A stretch of DNA of 23,750 nucleotides from DASYML01 sp034665545 (lineage in GTDB: Bacteria > Acidobacteriota > Blastocatellia > Pyrinomonadales > Pyrinomonadaceae): positions 1 through 23,750 of the forward strand of contig JAXDFO010000238.1 in assembly GCA_034665545.1 (NCBI GenBank), given 5' to 3'. Positions 14,784-22,558 of the stretch are shown one piece after another (the first letter of the stretch is position 1; the number at the start of each line of letters is the position of its first letter). Under the pieces are notes generated by a model. It saw nothing but the letters and a program-made list of their open reading frames with translations, ran no database searches and was not told where the DNA came from. The position numbers and the translations under genes were made by a program.

Positions 14784-14802
14784 TCATCATGTTTCATCAT
14801 GT
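14784..14802. repeat. direct repeat TCATCATGT x2
   Basis: Two copies of the 9-mer TCATCATGT at 14784-14792 and 14794-14802 repeat with a 10-bp step, one helical turn. It sits in the 488-bp gap between the DUF4388 and HD-GYP genes, where a regulator binding site would be plausible. No other structure was recognised between 14640 and 14968. Confidence 0.35.
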
Positions 14803-14968
14803 GCAACAATTCTGTCCGGTGATTCTCAAGACCTCACGTAAGCTCTGAAGCTATCACGTCCAATTTTCATGAAGATTATCACTTGGCGAAAAGCCCTAAA
14901 CCTACGCATCCTTGCCACTTATGTGCGCGACCGTACGCAAGCATTTCTCTTGTGCCGCTTATGAGACA

Positions 14969-14984
14969 TGGCACGCAGGATGCA
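14969..14984 (+). promoter_or_regulatory. sigma54-like promoter upstream of HD-GYP gene
   Basis: TGGCACGCAGGATGCA matches the -24/-12 consensus TGGCACG-N4-TTGCA at all fixed positions except the first T of the -12 element (A here), with correct spacing. It lies about 130 bp upstream of the HD-GYP start. No partner sigma54 activator gene was found nearby, and a chance match cannot be excluded. Confidence 0.45.
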
Positions 14985-15015
14985 ATATAGTGATTAATCG
15001 CGGCGCGGCGGAGTT

Positions 15016-15138
15016 ATGGAGCAGTTATTAATGGTCCAGCAAAGCCTCGCCCGGATAGTGGCCCAGGAACTTCCCCCGGCATTTGAGGTTTGGTTCGACT
15101 TTAAGGAGACGTTTTATGCATCAAGAAATGACGCTTGA
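15016..15138 (+). CDS. possible 40-aa leader ORF overlapping the HD-GYP start
   Basis: An ATG at 15016 opens a 40-codon frame that ends at a TGA (15136-15138), 20 bases into the HD-GYP gene. The predicted peptide (MEQLLMVQQSLARIV, then AQELPPAFEVWFDF) is rich in hydrophobic and acidic residues. A GGCGGAG sequence lies only two bases from the ATG, so the ribosome-binding site is poor. The HD-GYP Shine-Dalgarno AAGGAG lies within this frame, so translation of the leader could affect HD-GYP initiation. It could equally be chance. Confidence 0.3.
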   Translation: MEQLLMVQQSLARIVAQELPPAFEVWFDFKETFYASRNDA

Positions 15139-15808
15139 AGCTGCTCAGGCCGCAACCATCCGGCTGGTCAATGGAAGCTGGGCGAACTATCTACAACGCG
15201 CCCTGGGCCAATTGAAATCAATCGGGCGGCGCGAGAAGACCGGCGGCACTGAAGAGTTGCTCAAGCGATTTAAGCGGGCGCGTCCCTCCACTTTCTATCA
15301 CAGCGTTCGCGTCTCAAGGCTCTCACGCGGAATCGGTCGCGCCTTCGGCTTCGATGACGAGCGATTAAAACAGCTTTGCTATACGGCTGTCCTGCACGAT
15401 GTCGGCAAGATACTCGTCCCCGAAGCCGTGCTCAATCGCCCGCGCAAGCCGACGCGCTCAGAGCTTTTCATACTCCACCTGCATCCGAGCTTCGGCGCGC
15501 TGCTCGCTTCCTACTTCAACCTCCCTGCCGAACTGCGCATACGCACGCAGCATCATCATGAGAGATGGGACGGCAAAGGCTATCCGCACAAGCTCGGCGG
15601 CGAAGACATTCCGTTCATGGCGCGCATAGTCCAGGTCGCTGACACCTACGATGCGATGGTCGCCGAGAGACCCTACCGCCAGCCGCTCTCTCATGAAGAA
15701 GCGAGCCAGGAACTGCGCAACCACGAGGGCAAACAATTCGACCCGCGCGTCATCGAAGCATTCCTCGACACTTTTCCTTCTCTCCCGTTGAGAGACGAAA
15801 CGTTATGA
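15116..15808 (+). CDS. HD-GYP domain protein, putative cyclic-di-GMP phosphodiesterase
   Basis: A 230-aa stand-alone HD-GYP protein. It has the HD metal motif LHDVGKI (H94, D95), HHHERWDGKGYP with the GYP triad (155-157), and ARIVQVADTYDAM, all diagnostic. These proteins hydrolyse c-di-GMP to GMP (some act on cGAMP). No receiver or sensor domain is attached; the first about 50 residues have no recognisable domain. The ATG at 15116 follows AAGGAG at seven bases. A sigma54-like site lies about 130 bp upstream. Its stop overlaps the start of a small ORF (ATGA), indicating translational coupling. The neighbouring DUF4388 protein adds to a signalling context. Confidence 0.92.
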   Translation: MHQEMTLEAAQAATIRLVNGSWANYLQRALGQLKSIGRREKTGGTEELLKRFKRARPSTFYHSVRVSRLSRGIGRAFGFDDERLKQLCYTAVLHDVGKILVPEAVLNRPRKPTRSELFILHLHPSFGALLASYFNLPAELRIRTQHHHERWDGKGYPHKLGGEDIPFMARIVQVADTYDAMVAERPYRQPLSHEEASQELRNHEGKQFDPRVIEAFLDTFPSLPLRDETL

Positions 15809-15990
15809 CAAACTGGATGAAACGACGCATCAGACGTTCGCGCGCACGCTGCCGCCGTGGCAGCGTCGCGCACAAACAGAAGGCGAGAAGTTTGAGAGAA
15901 GAAGAGAGTGGCCCACGCCCGCCCGTCAAATCCATTCTCAACCAAGACGCACAGCCCCCGGCCATTCCTTACGAATTGGTCCAGGATTAA
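15805..15990 (+). CDS. small basic protein, coupled to HD-GYP gene
   Basis: A 61-aa ORF whose ATG overlaps the HD-GYP stop in an ATGA arrangement. The N-terminal half is strongly basic (MKRRIRRSRARCRRG), the rest is proline-rich and ends in YELVQD. No domain is recognised, and basic low-complexity frames arise easily in GC-rich DNA, so it is only supported by the coupled start and by lying on the same strand. If real it might be a partner or nucleic-acid-binding peptide, which is speculation. Confidence 0.4.
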   Translation: MTNWMKRRIRRSRARCRRGSVAHKQKARSLREEESGPRPPVKSILNQDAQPPAIPYELVQD

Positions 15991-16019
15991 GACTCCGGCG
16001 CATCCTCAATGCTTCACCC

Positions 16020-16667
16020 TTAACTTTGCGGAGCGGCAGGTCCAAAGGTTCCGTATAAAGTATATTGTGCCCGCCGCCCTGAAACCTCAATCAACCAGTT
16101 CTTATAATCTTCCACATTCTCGCAACTATTCCCGCGCCCCTGAAAGACCAGCCTGAACCTGGCATCGGGCGTGATGCCTCTGCTAAAGATGCCCGTCCCG
16201 CGCAAGCCTCCCTGCGCGCGCCATTCCTTATAGAGCAAGGGGCCGCCGCCCCCACCCTGGCTCCCATCATGCAGGTCCGCGCCGTAAGAAATCGCGCTCG
16301 CCGGAATAGTGATGTAGAGCGACCCGCTATGGCCTTGCTGGTCCAGAAATTTCAACACCCACTGGCGTCCCGTTCGCGTCTGCGTCAGAGTATAGCTGTC
16401 CGCCGGATGCGAGATGCCCTCTATACCATCAAGCTCGGCTTCACCCTGAAACGTCGTCGCCGTCTTGGAAAATCTCAAACGATTGAGTTCGCCAACCTCC
16501 TGCCCACCGACCGTCGTCGTCCTGAGAAACCATTCCCCTATGTCCGCGCAACACGCGCACGCCAGCGCAACGCGCGCGGGCCACAGCACGAAGACCATCA
16601 ACAGCATGAACAAGAGCGCGCTACACTTTCTGGTCCAATTAGAAAATATTAATTTCAGACTCAACAT
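16020..16667 (-). CDS. secreted protein with CACCAD mature N-terminus
   Basis: A 215-aa exported protein of unknown function. The ATG at 16667 has GGAGG four bases upstream. A signal peptide (ALLFMLLMVFVLWPARVALA) ends near residue 36, so the mature protein would start CACCADIGEW with three cysteines in its first four residues. The C-terminal region is rich in beta strands (YTLTQTRTGRQWVLKFLD, SGSLYITIPASAISYG), a glycine-rich loop (QGGGGGP) and a late cysteine (NSCENVEDY). It is 89 bp after the large receptor gene on the same strand and may be transcribed with it. The cysteine cluster suggests a metal site or disulfides. Confidence 0.75.
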   Translation of the reverse strand: MLSLKLIFSNWTRKCSALLFMLLMVFVLWPARVALACACCADIGEWFLRTTTVGGQEVGELNRLRFSKTATTFQGEAELDGIEGISHPADSYTLTQTRTGRQWVLKFLDQQGHSGSLYITIPASAISYGADLHDGSQGGGGGPLLYKEWRAQGGLRGTGIFSRGITPDARFRLVFQGRGNSCENVEDYKNWLIEVSGRRAQYTLYGTFGPAAPQS

Positions 16668-16756
16668 GTCACCTCCCGATTTTCCCGCGTTGATTCAGCA
16701 ACCATACGAAACAAGCCGAAAACGGAGGGCAAAATATTCCTCTACAAAAGTCAACT

Positions 16757-19700
16757 TTAGAAATCCAGCCGCATGCCTACGCGAAGCTGACGCTGGCGTA
16801 GCGTGCGAGTCGGCACGAGGAATGAATCCATGAAGGCTTGCCGTTGCCCTGCGCTGGCCGTCGGGCCAAGCGCGTTGAAGTTGATAAACTCCGTCCCGAA
16901 GCTGAAGACCGTTTTATTGAGCGCGTTATCCACCTCAATGACGGGCCGCAGCCGCAAGTGTTCTCTCAAACGAAACTCGCGCGTCACGTTCAGGTCCAGC
17001 AGAAAGATTCCTGGTCCAATACCGGCGTTGCGCGGCAGGTTCCCCGTGCGCCCGATAGTTGGCAGAGCGAAGTCGCTCAACAACGCAGGGTCGAGCGGTT
17101 GGCCCGGACGACGCGCGCGAATACGCCGCACGTCTCCCGTGAAGACCGGGCGGTCATTGCTCACATCGTCGAGGTTGCGGTCAACGCCGCCGATGGAGAT
17201 GTTGAAGGGCGCGCCCGAAGCGATGCGCAGGATTGGAGAAAAGCTAAATTGGCCCAACGAGCGCGGCGTCTCGAATGTCCCCGAAAGCACGAAGCGATGC
17301 CGACGGTCCAGTAAACTCCGCGCACGCTCCGCGCGAAAGTCTCCTGGCCTCAGCGCGTCGGAAGTATTAACGATGCCGTCATCAATCAGATGTGACAGCG
17401 TGTATGCGGCGCGAAAAGAGAAATGCAAGCCTCCCTCGCCGCGCACGAAGCGGCGGCGAAGCTCAAGCGTGAGGCCGTGATAAAAGCTGTTGCCGATGCT
17501 GGCGAGTTGTTCGACCTCCGCGCGCGTGGGGTCGGGCCTCAATTCATTGAGAGCGGCGAGCGCGACTTCGATGGCCGTCGAAGAACTGAGGCTGTTGAGA
17601 TTGATGAGCGAGACCGGAACGCCGAACTCTACGATGCGCCCGACCGCGTTGGGATTCGCGGCATCGTTAGGCACAAGCGTAAAGCGTATGAGTTCGCCCG
17701 CGCTCGCGGCGTTGTAGAGAGGCCGCGTGCCTCCCGGCCCGCTGCGAAAATTGGCGAAGTCGCGCGAGAGTAGAAAGTCCGTCAAGTCTCTGTAACCCGT
17801 GGGCAGCGCGGGCGCGTTCGAGTTGAATTCACGCCATAAGTGAAGCCCTCTATTCCAGGTCCAATTAGCTTCCATGACGAACCCGCCTTTCAACTCACGC
17901 TCAAAGCCTAGGTTAGCCTGGTAGCTTTCGGGCAAGCGCAAGTGCGGGTCCAGGCGGCGCAGAAAACTCGTATTGCGGACGGCGAATTGTTGGACCAGAG
18001 TTGAATCGAGCGTGAGAGGTTGCGGGAAATGCAGATTATCCGCGATGAACTTGCGCCTCTGTTCGGCGGTGAGAAGTTTGCCGGTGAGCGGATCTGTCAG
18101 GATGTTGGTGTCGAAGAAAAGCTGCTGATTGCCGAGCGTGAAATCGTCAATTGTGCGCAGCAGGGCGCGATTGTAAAAGATGGCCGCGCCGAGGCGTAGC
18201 ACAGTCTTGCCGGATTTGAAGGGGTCATAGGCGAGAGCGAATCTTGGGCCAAAATTGTTGCGGTCGCGCAAGATAGTCTCCCTCTCATATCGCAGGCCGT
18301 AGCTCAAGAGGAGGTTTGAACGTAATCGCCACTCGTCCTGCGCGAAGAGGCCGAGATAGACGTTTCTCTGTGTTGATGAGGTCTGAAAATTCTGGCGAAA
18401 GCGGCTCGGCTGGTTCGCCAAGAAATCGCCCGCGCTGGCGAAGTTGAATGTGCCGGAGGCGTCCGAGAGGTCAATGAAGGTAGAGTTGATGCGTTGCACG
18501 TCGAGGCCGAGTTTGAGAGAGTGCGCGCCGCGCACGTTCGTCAGCGTGTCTTGAAATTGAAAGCGTGTCTCGCGCCGCGCAGTTGCGCCGCTTGTTGAGG
18601 AACCGGCGACGAGAGTGCCGGAGCGGTTCGTTGCATCGGATACGGCGAGCGGGTCGTTGAGATTGATGAGGACCACGGGAGTGCTCTGGTCTCCGCGAGA
18701 TTTAAAGGCGGGGGAGAGGCGCGAAAGTTGTAGGCGTGCTTGGTTGACGGTTCGCGTGTTGAGAACGTAATCATCCGAATAGGCTAGGGCATCTGTGGCG
18801 CGCGTCTGTCCTTGCAGCGCGTCTGCGAGGCGGGAGCCGCCGCCGAACTGGCGCAAGTTTTTCAGTCGTCCGAGTTGATAGAGCCATGTGCCCTGATGTG
18901 CTTCTGTGAATTTATGGTCCAGTCGCAAGGTGAAGATGTTATTTCTCGCGGGCGTGTTGATGGATTGAATGAAGGGCGCGACCTCGGCTTGAAGGCTGGG
19001 GGCGGAAACATCTTCGAGGCGACGCCCGTCGAGCGCGGTCGGGGTTGGGAGAGGAAAGAGACTGTTTTGACGGACGGGCACGAGCGTGTTGATGAGAGCG
19101 GAATCGAGTGTGGTGTCGGATTCAAAGGCGGCGAAGAAGAATGTCCGGTCGCGCCTGTGATTATTTAGTGGTCCAAAATAGCGGGGGATGATGAGAGGGC
19201 CGCTAAAGGTGAAACCGGGGTCGTGTTCCTGTAGGGGCAGCCGCTTGAGACCGAGCGCGTTGTTGCGAACCGTGTTTGAATTTAAAGATTCGTCTTTGAA
19301 GAAATAGAAGGCGCGGGCGTGAAACTGTTTCGAGCCGCCGCGCGTGCGTATGTTGACGCGCCCGCCGGAGGCGCGTCCGTACTCTGCTGAGAATTGGTTG
19401 GTGATAACTTGCACTTCGGCGACGGCTTCTATGGAAGGCTGAAAGCGTTCACGGGTGGCGCGGTCGTCGTTGTTATCAAGGCCGTCAATCGTCAGGTTGT
19501 TGGAGTAGGCGGGGCCGCCGGAGAGCGCGAACGTGCCAGCCTCTTCGGGCGTCGAGCGCGGGTCGGTGTTGCGGTCTTCGGCGAGGTCTCTGGTCGAGAG
19601 CGGTTCCTCTGTGACGCCGCCGAGCGTGAAGATGAGGTCCAGGGGAGAGCGAGTGTCGAGGGGCAGTTGTTCGGCTTCAAGGCCCGTCACAGTGCCGCCG

Positions 19701-20140
19701 ACGATGGTGCGCGAAGTGTCTACGGGAGAGGCGTCTGCATCGCTGATGATGACCTGTTCGGCGATGACATCGGACGGGCGCAGGACGAAGTCGAGCCGCA
19801 CGTTCTGGCCCGCGATGGTTGCGAGATTTCGCTTCTCTTCGGTCGCAAAATTCTCGAAGGAAGCGCGCAGGGTGTAGAGGCCGGGCGGGAGTTCTATGAA
19901 GCGATAGCGGCCCTCTTCGTTCGCTGTGACGGAGCGTTCGATGCCAGTGGATGCGAGGGTCGCGGTGATGCTCGCGCCGGGGATGATGTGTCCGTCCTGG
20001 TCCAGAATTCGCCCGGCGATGGTGACATCATCGAGGTCTTGCGCGCGGGCGTTCGTGGCGAGCAAGCAGAGTTGAAGAAGGATGAGCGGAAGAAGGACAG
20101 CGAGCAGAGAGACGCCAGAGTTTGCGATGCGACGAGCCAT
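16757..20140 (-). CDS. Oar-like TonB-dependent outer-membrane receptor
   Basis: A complete 1127-aa receptor. It has a signal peptide (to about NARAQ, residue 34), then a carboxypeptidase-regulatory-like beta-sandwich (about 38-125: GRILDQDGHIIPGASITATL, GRYRFIELPPGLYTL). A plug domain follows (about 150-280), with the motif FSAEYGRASGGRVNIRTRGG. The remainder is a 22-strand-type barrel ending RQLRVGMRLDF, with the terminal phenylalanine expected for outer-membrane insertion. The start has GGAGGAG seven bases upstream. Such long Oar-like receptors are abundant in Acidobacteriota and are usually linked to glycan or peptide uptake; the substrate is unknown. The divergent exported GH1 glucosidase suggests a sugar-related ligand (inference). 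Confidence 0.93.
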   Translation of the reverse strand: MARRIANSGVSLLAVLLPLILLQLCLLATNARAQDLDDVTIAGRILDQDGHIIPGASITATLASTGIERSVTANEEGRYRFIELPPGLYTLRASFENFATEEKRNLATIAGQNVRLDFVLRPSDVIAEQVIISDADASPVDTSRTIVGGTVTGLEAEQLPLDTRSPLDLIFTLGGVTEEPLSTRDLAEDRNTDPRSTPEEAGTFALSGGPAYSNNLTIDGLDNNDDRATRERFQPSIEAVAEVQVITNQFSAEYGRASGGRVNIRTRGGSKQFHARAFYFFKDESLNSNTVRNNALGLKRLPLQEHDPGFTFSGPLIIPRYFGPLNNHRRDRTFFFAAFESDTTLDSALINTLVPVRQNSLFPLPTPTALDGRRLEDVSAPSLQAEVAPFIQSINTPARNNIFTLRLDHKFTEAHQGTWLYQLGRLKNLRQFGGGSRLADALQGQTRATDALAYSDDYVLNTRTVNQARLQLSRLSPAFKSRGDQSTPVVLINLNDPLAVSDATNRSGTLVAGSSTSGATARRETRFQFQDTLTNVRGAHSLKLGLDVQRINSTFIDLSDASGTFNFASAGDFLANQPSRFRQNFQTSSTQRNVYLGLFAQDEWRLRSNLLLSYGLRYERETILRDRNNFGPRFALAYDPFKSGKTVLRLGAAIFYNRALLRTIDDFTLGNQQLFFDTNILTDPLTGKLLTAEQRRKFIADNLHFPQPLTLDSTLVQQFAVRNTSFLRRLDPHLRLPESYQANLGFERELKGGFVMEANWTWNRGLHLWREFNSNAPALPTGYRDLTDFLLSRDFANFRSGPGGTRPLYNAASAGELIRFTLVPNDAANPNAVGRIVEFGVPVSLINLNSLSSSTAIEVALAALNELRPDPTRAEVEQLASIGNSFYHGLTLELRRRFVRGEGGLHFSFRAAYTLSHLIDDGIVNTSDALRPGDFRAERARSLLDRRHRFVLSGTFETPRSLGQFSFSPILRIASGAPFNISIGGVDRNLDDVSNDRPVFTGDVRRIRARRPGQPLDPALLSDFALPTIGRTGNLPRNAGIGPGIFLLDLNVTREFRLREHLRLRPVIEVDNALNKTVFSFGTEFINFNALGPTASAGQRQAFMDSFLVPTRTLRQRQLRVGMRLDF

Positions 20141-20165
20141 GAAGAGTCTCCTCCAAAGAAGGTGT

Positions 20166-20181
20166 CAGGTGAGAACACCTG
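20166..20181. promoter_or_regulatory. operator-like palindrome near the receptor start
   Basis: CAGGTGAGAACACCTG is a perfect 6-4-6 inverted repeat 25 bp upstream of the receptor start codon. It overlaps the word CCTGTCATGC (20178-20187), which recurs at 20310-20319, so the two sites may bind the same regulator. No regulator gene is adjacent. Confidence 0.45.
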
Positions 20182-20301
20182 TCATGCGATGGTCGCGTGA
20201 CGGAAGAGACCGGGCACGACAATAAGTTGAACCTGAAAGTGAAATGACGGCTTAACTTTTTGACGGCTGGTTTAAGAAACGACGAAGCGTTGACGGCGGA
20301 A

Positions 20302-20328
20302 ACAGGATTCCTGTCATGCTCTGACAGG
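20302..20328. promoter_or_regulatory. overlapping palindromes between receptor and GH1 genes
   Basis: CCTGTCA-TGCTC-TGACAGG (20310-20328) is a perfect 7-5-7 inverted repeat, and ACAGG-ATT-CCTGT (20302-20314) overlaps it. The word CCTGTCATGC is shared with 20178-20187, 132 bp away. The region lies in the 357-bp divergent gap, so it could control both genes. Nothing else was recognised in this gap. Confidence 0.45.
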
Positions 20329-20497
20329 GCGCGCAGCTTATACTTTTCGCGGAAAGAAGACAAGCGATTTCTTCAAACTCAACCTTCTCAATGCGCTAGG
20401 CGGCTGGCGAGCGGATGGATTAAACTGTGCGCGCTATGGTCTCTAATCGCGGTATGCGCTAGAGCTAACGATGACATCACCAGAGAGGAAAAGCAGC

Positions 20498-21982
20498 ATG
20501 GGCAGGAAAATCAACAGGCGTGAGTTCGCCAAGCTGACGGGCGGCGCAGCGCTGGCGTCTGCGGCATCGCCGGTCGTCCACGGTCTTCCAACGCAAACGA
20601 ACCGCGCGGCGGGCCAGAGCGCGGACAACAACAGCAGCAACCGAACCTTCCCGAAGGGGTTCATCTGGGGCACGGCAACCGCAGCCTATCAGGTTGAGGG
20701 CGCGGTCAAAGAGGATGGCCGTGGGCCTTCAATCTGGGACACCTTCTCGCACACGCCGGGGAAGGTGGTGAACGACGCGACGGGCGATATCGCGGACGAC
20801 CACTATCATCTCTACAAAGGTGATATCCAGTTAATGAAGAGGCTCGGCGTGCGGGCCTATCGCTTCTCTATCGCTTGGCCCCGCGTGTTCCCAGAGGGCA
20901 CGGGCTCGCCCAACCCGAAGGGGCTGGACTTCTACAATCGCCTCGTTGACGAACTGCTCGCCAACGACATACAGCCGTTCGCCACTCTCTACCACTGGGA
21001 CTTGCCACAGTCGTTACAGGACCGCGTTGGCGGCTGGGAGTCGCGCGACACTTCCAAGGCGTTCGCAGATTACGCGGGTTACGTGGCCGAGCGTCTCACG
21101 GATCGCGTCAAACATATCTTCACCATCAACGAGTTTGGAGCCTTCGTCGAACTCGGATACAGGATAGGGATTCACGCGCCGGGTCTCAAACTTCCGCCCG
21201 CTCGCTTCAACCAGACGAGGCATCATGCGGTCCTCGGTCACGGCCTGGCGGTGCAGGCGATACGCGCCAGGGCACGCAAGGGCACGAAGGTCGGGCTGGC
21301 CGAGAACCTGACAATCGCCGTGCCCGTCATCGAGACCCCGCAACATATAGAGGCGGCGGTGCGCGCGACGCGGGAGATGAACGCGCAGTATATGACCGTG
21401 ATTCAGGAAGGGAAATACACGGACCACTACCTCGCGGCGGCGGGAGCCGATGCGCCTAAGTTCACGCCTGAAGATTTGAAGATTATCTCATCCCCGCTAG
21501 ACTTCGTCGGCATCAACGTCTACACGCCGCAGTATGTGCGCGCGGACAACTCGCCCGCAGGCTTCGCGGTCGTGCAGCACCCACACACGTTCCCGCACAT
21601 GTCCTCGCCTTGGCTCTTCGTCGGTCCCGAAGTTCTCTATTGGGGTCCGCGTCACGTCGCCAGGATATGGAACGCCAGGGAGATTTATATCACGGAGAAC
21701 GGTTGCTCTTCGTCCGACATCCCGGCCCCGGACGGCAGGGTCTACGACACGGATAGGGTGATGTACCTGCGCAATTACCTGACGCAACTACAACGCGCAA
21801 CTTCCGAGGGCGTCCCCGTGCGCGGCTATTTTCTGTGGAGTTTGATGGACAACTTCGAGTGGGCTGACGGTTACACGAACCGCTTCGGGCTGCATTACGT
21901 TGATTACAAGACGCAGCAGAGGACGCCTAAGTTGAGCGCGGAGTTCTACCGCGAAGTAATAAACGGTAACGCAGTTATGTGA
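20498..21982 (+). CDS. Tat-exported GH1 beta-glucosidase
   Basis: A 494-aa family 1 glycoside hydrolase cleaving terminal beta-glycosides. The N-terminus (GRKINRREFAKLTGGAALA) is a twin-arginine signal with R7-R8, so export as a folded protein to the periplasm is predicted, which is unusual for GH1. Family marks are FPKGFIWGTATAAYQVEGA (51-69), YHWDLPQ (165-171), the acid/base Glu in TINEF (E212) and the nucleophile Glu in YITENG (E400). The residue after the acid/base Glu is normally Pro (NEP) but is Phe here. The ATG at 20498 has a GAGAGGA upstream; an in-frame ATG at 20471 would bury the Tat motif. It is divergent from the large receptor. Confidence 0.92.
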   Translation: MGRKINRREFAKLTGGAALASAASPVVHGLPTQTNRAAGQSADNNSSNRTFPKGFIWGTATAAYQVEGAVKEDGRGPSIWDTFSHTPGKVVNDATGDIADDHYHLYKGDIQLMKRLGVRAYRFSIAWPRVFPEGTGSPNPKGLDFYNRLVDELLANDIQPFATLYHWDLPQSLQDRVGGWESRDTSKAFADYAGYVAERLTDRVKHIFTINEFGAFVELGYRIGIHAPGLKLPPARFNQTRHHAVLGHGLAVQAIRARARKGTKVGLAENLTIAVPVIETPQHIEAAVRATREMNAQYMTVIQEGKYTDHYLAAAGADAPKFTPEDLKIISSPLDFVGINVYTPQYVRADNSPAGFAVVQHPHTFPHMSSPWLFVGPEVLYWGPRHVARIWNAREIYITENGCSSSDIPAPDGRVYDTDRVMYLRNYLTQLQRATSEGVPVRGYFLWSLMDNFEWADGYTNRFGLHYVDYKTQQRTPKLSAEFYREVINGNAVM

Positions 21983-22006
21983 GATGGACTGACCATTTTG
22001 TCATTC

Positions 22007-22549
22007 TTAAAAATTCCCGTGCAGCGCACGCGCCATGAGTAAATCTGTTTGCGGGTCGGAGCCTAGTTGAAAGACGTGCTGGCCGACGACTTGAAAACCC
22101 CACTTGCGATAGAAGGCTTGCGCGCGTTCGTTCTTCTCCCAGACGCCGAGCCAGATTGTGCGATGCCCGGCCCGGCTCGCTTCATCCATGCACGCGCGCA
22201 TCAAAGCCTCTCCGACTCCGCGCCCTAAAAATTCCTGTGCGACATAGATGCGAGCGAGTTCGATGGTGTTCGTGCCTTCGATGCAAGCTGGAGCGTCGCC
22301 CGCATGCAGTTGAGCGTAACCGGCTGCCGCGTCATTCGCTTCGGCTATGAAAAAGATGCTGCGAGGGTCTGCCAACTCCGCAGCCTGTTTCTCAGGGCTG
22401 AAGGCTGCGGCGAGATAAGCTGTCATGTCTTCCGGCTTGTTATCGGCGGCGAAGGTCTCTTGAAAAGTGCGCGCCGCGAGTTGCGCCAGCAAGTGAGCGT
22501 CAACGGCGGAAGCCCGCCGAATCAAGGGCTTGATAGTCTGGGCCATCAT
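22007..22549 (-). CDS. GNAT family N-acetyltransferase
   Basis: A 180-aa acetyl-CoA-dependent transferase. The acetyl-CoA loop is YVAQEFLGRGVGEALM (Q/R-x-x-G-x-G), followed by the beta-strand TIWLGVWEKNERAQAFYRKWGF, both diagnostic of GNATs. The N-terminal RTFQETFAADNKPEDMTAYLA and FSPEKQAAEL resemble the PaiA-like spermidine/polyamine group, but substrate assignment from this is weak. The start at 22549 (ATG; the next ATG is at 22546) lies only nine bases after the stop of the upstream receptor gene, so the two are probably co-transcribed. It converges with the GH1 gene. Confidence 0.88.
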   Translation of the reverse strand: MMAQTIKPLIRRASAVDAHLLAQLAARTFQETFAADNKPEDMTAYLAAAFSPEKQAAELADPRSIFFIAEANDAAAGYAQLHAGDAPACIEGTNTIELARIYVAQEFLGRGVGEALMRACMDEASRAGHRTIWLGVWEKNERAQAFYRKWGFQVVGQHVFQLGSDPQTDLLMARALHGNF

Positions 22550-22558
22550 GTCAATCTC

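Noticed and set aside
19394..20200. 268-aa + strand ORF
   Set aside because: It is antisense to the N-terminal part of the TonB receptor, whose frame has a signal peptide, domains and a strong ribosome-binding site.
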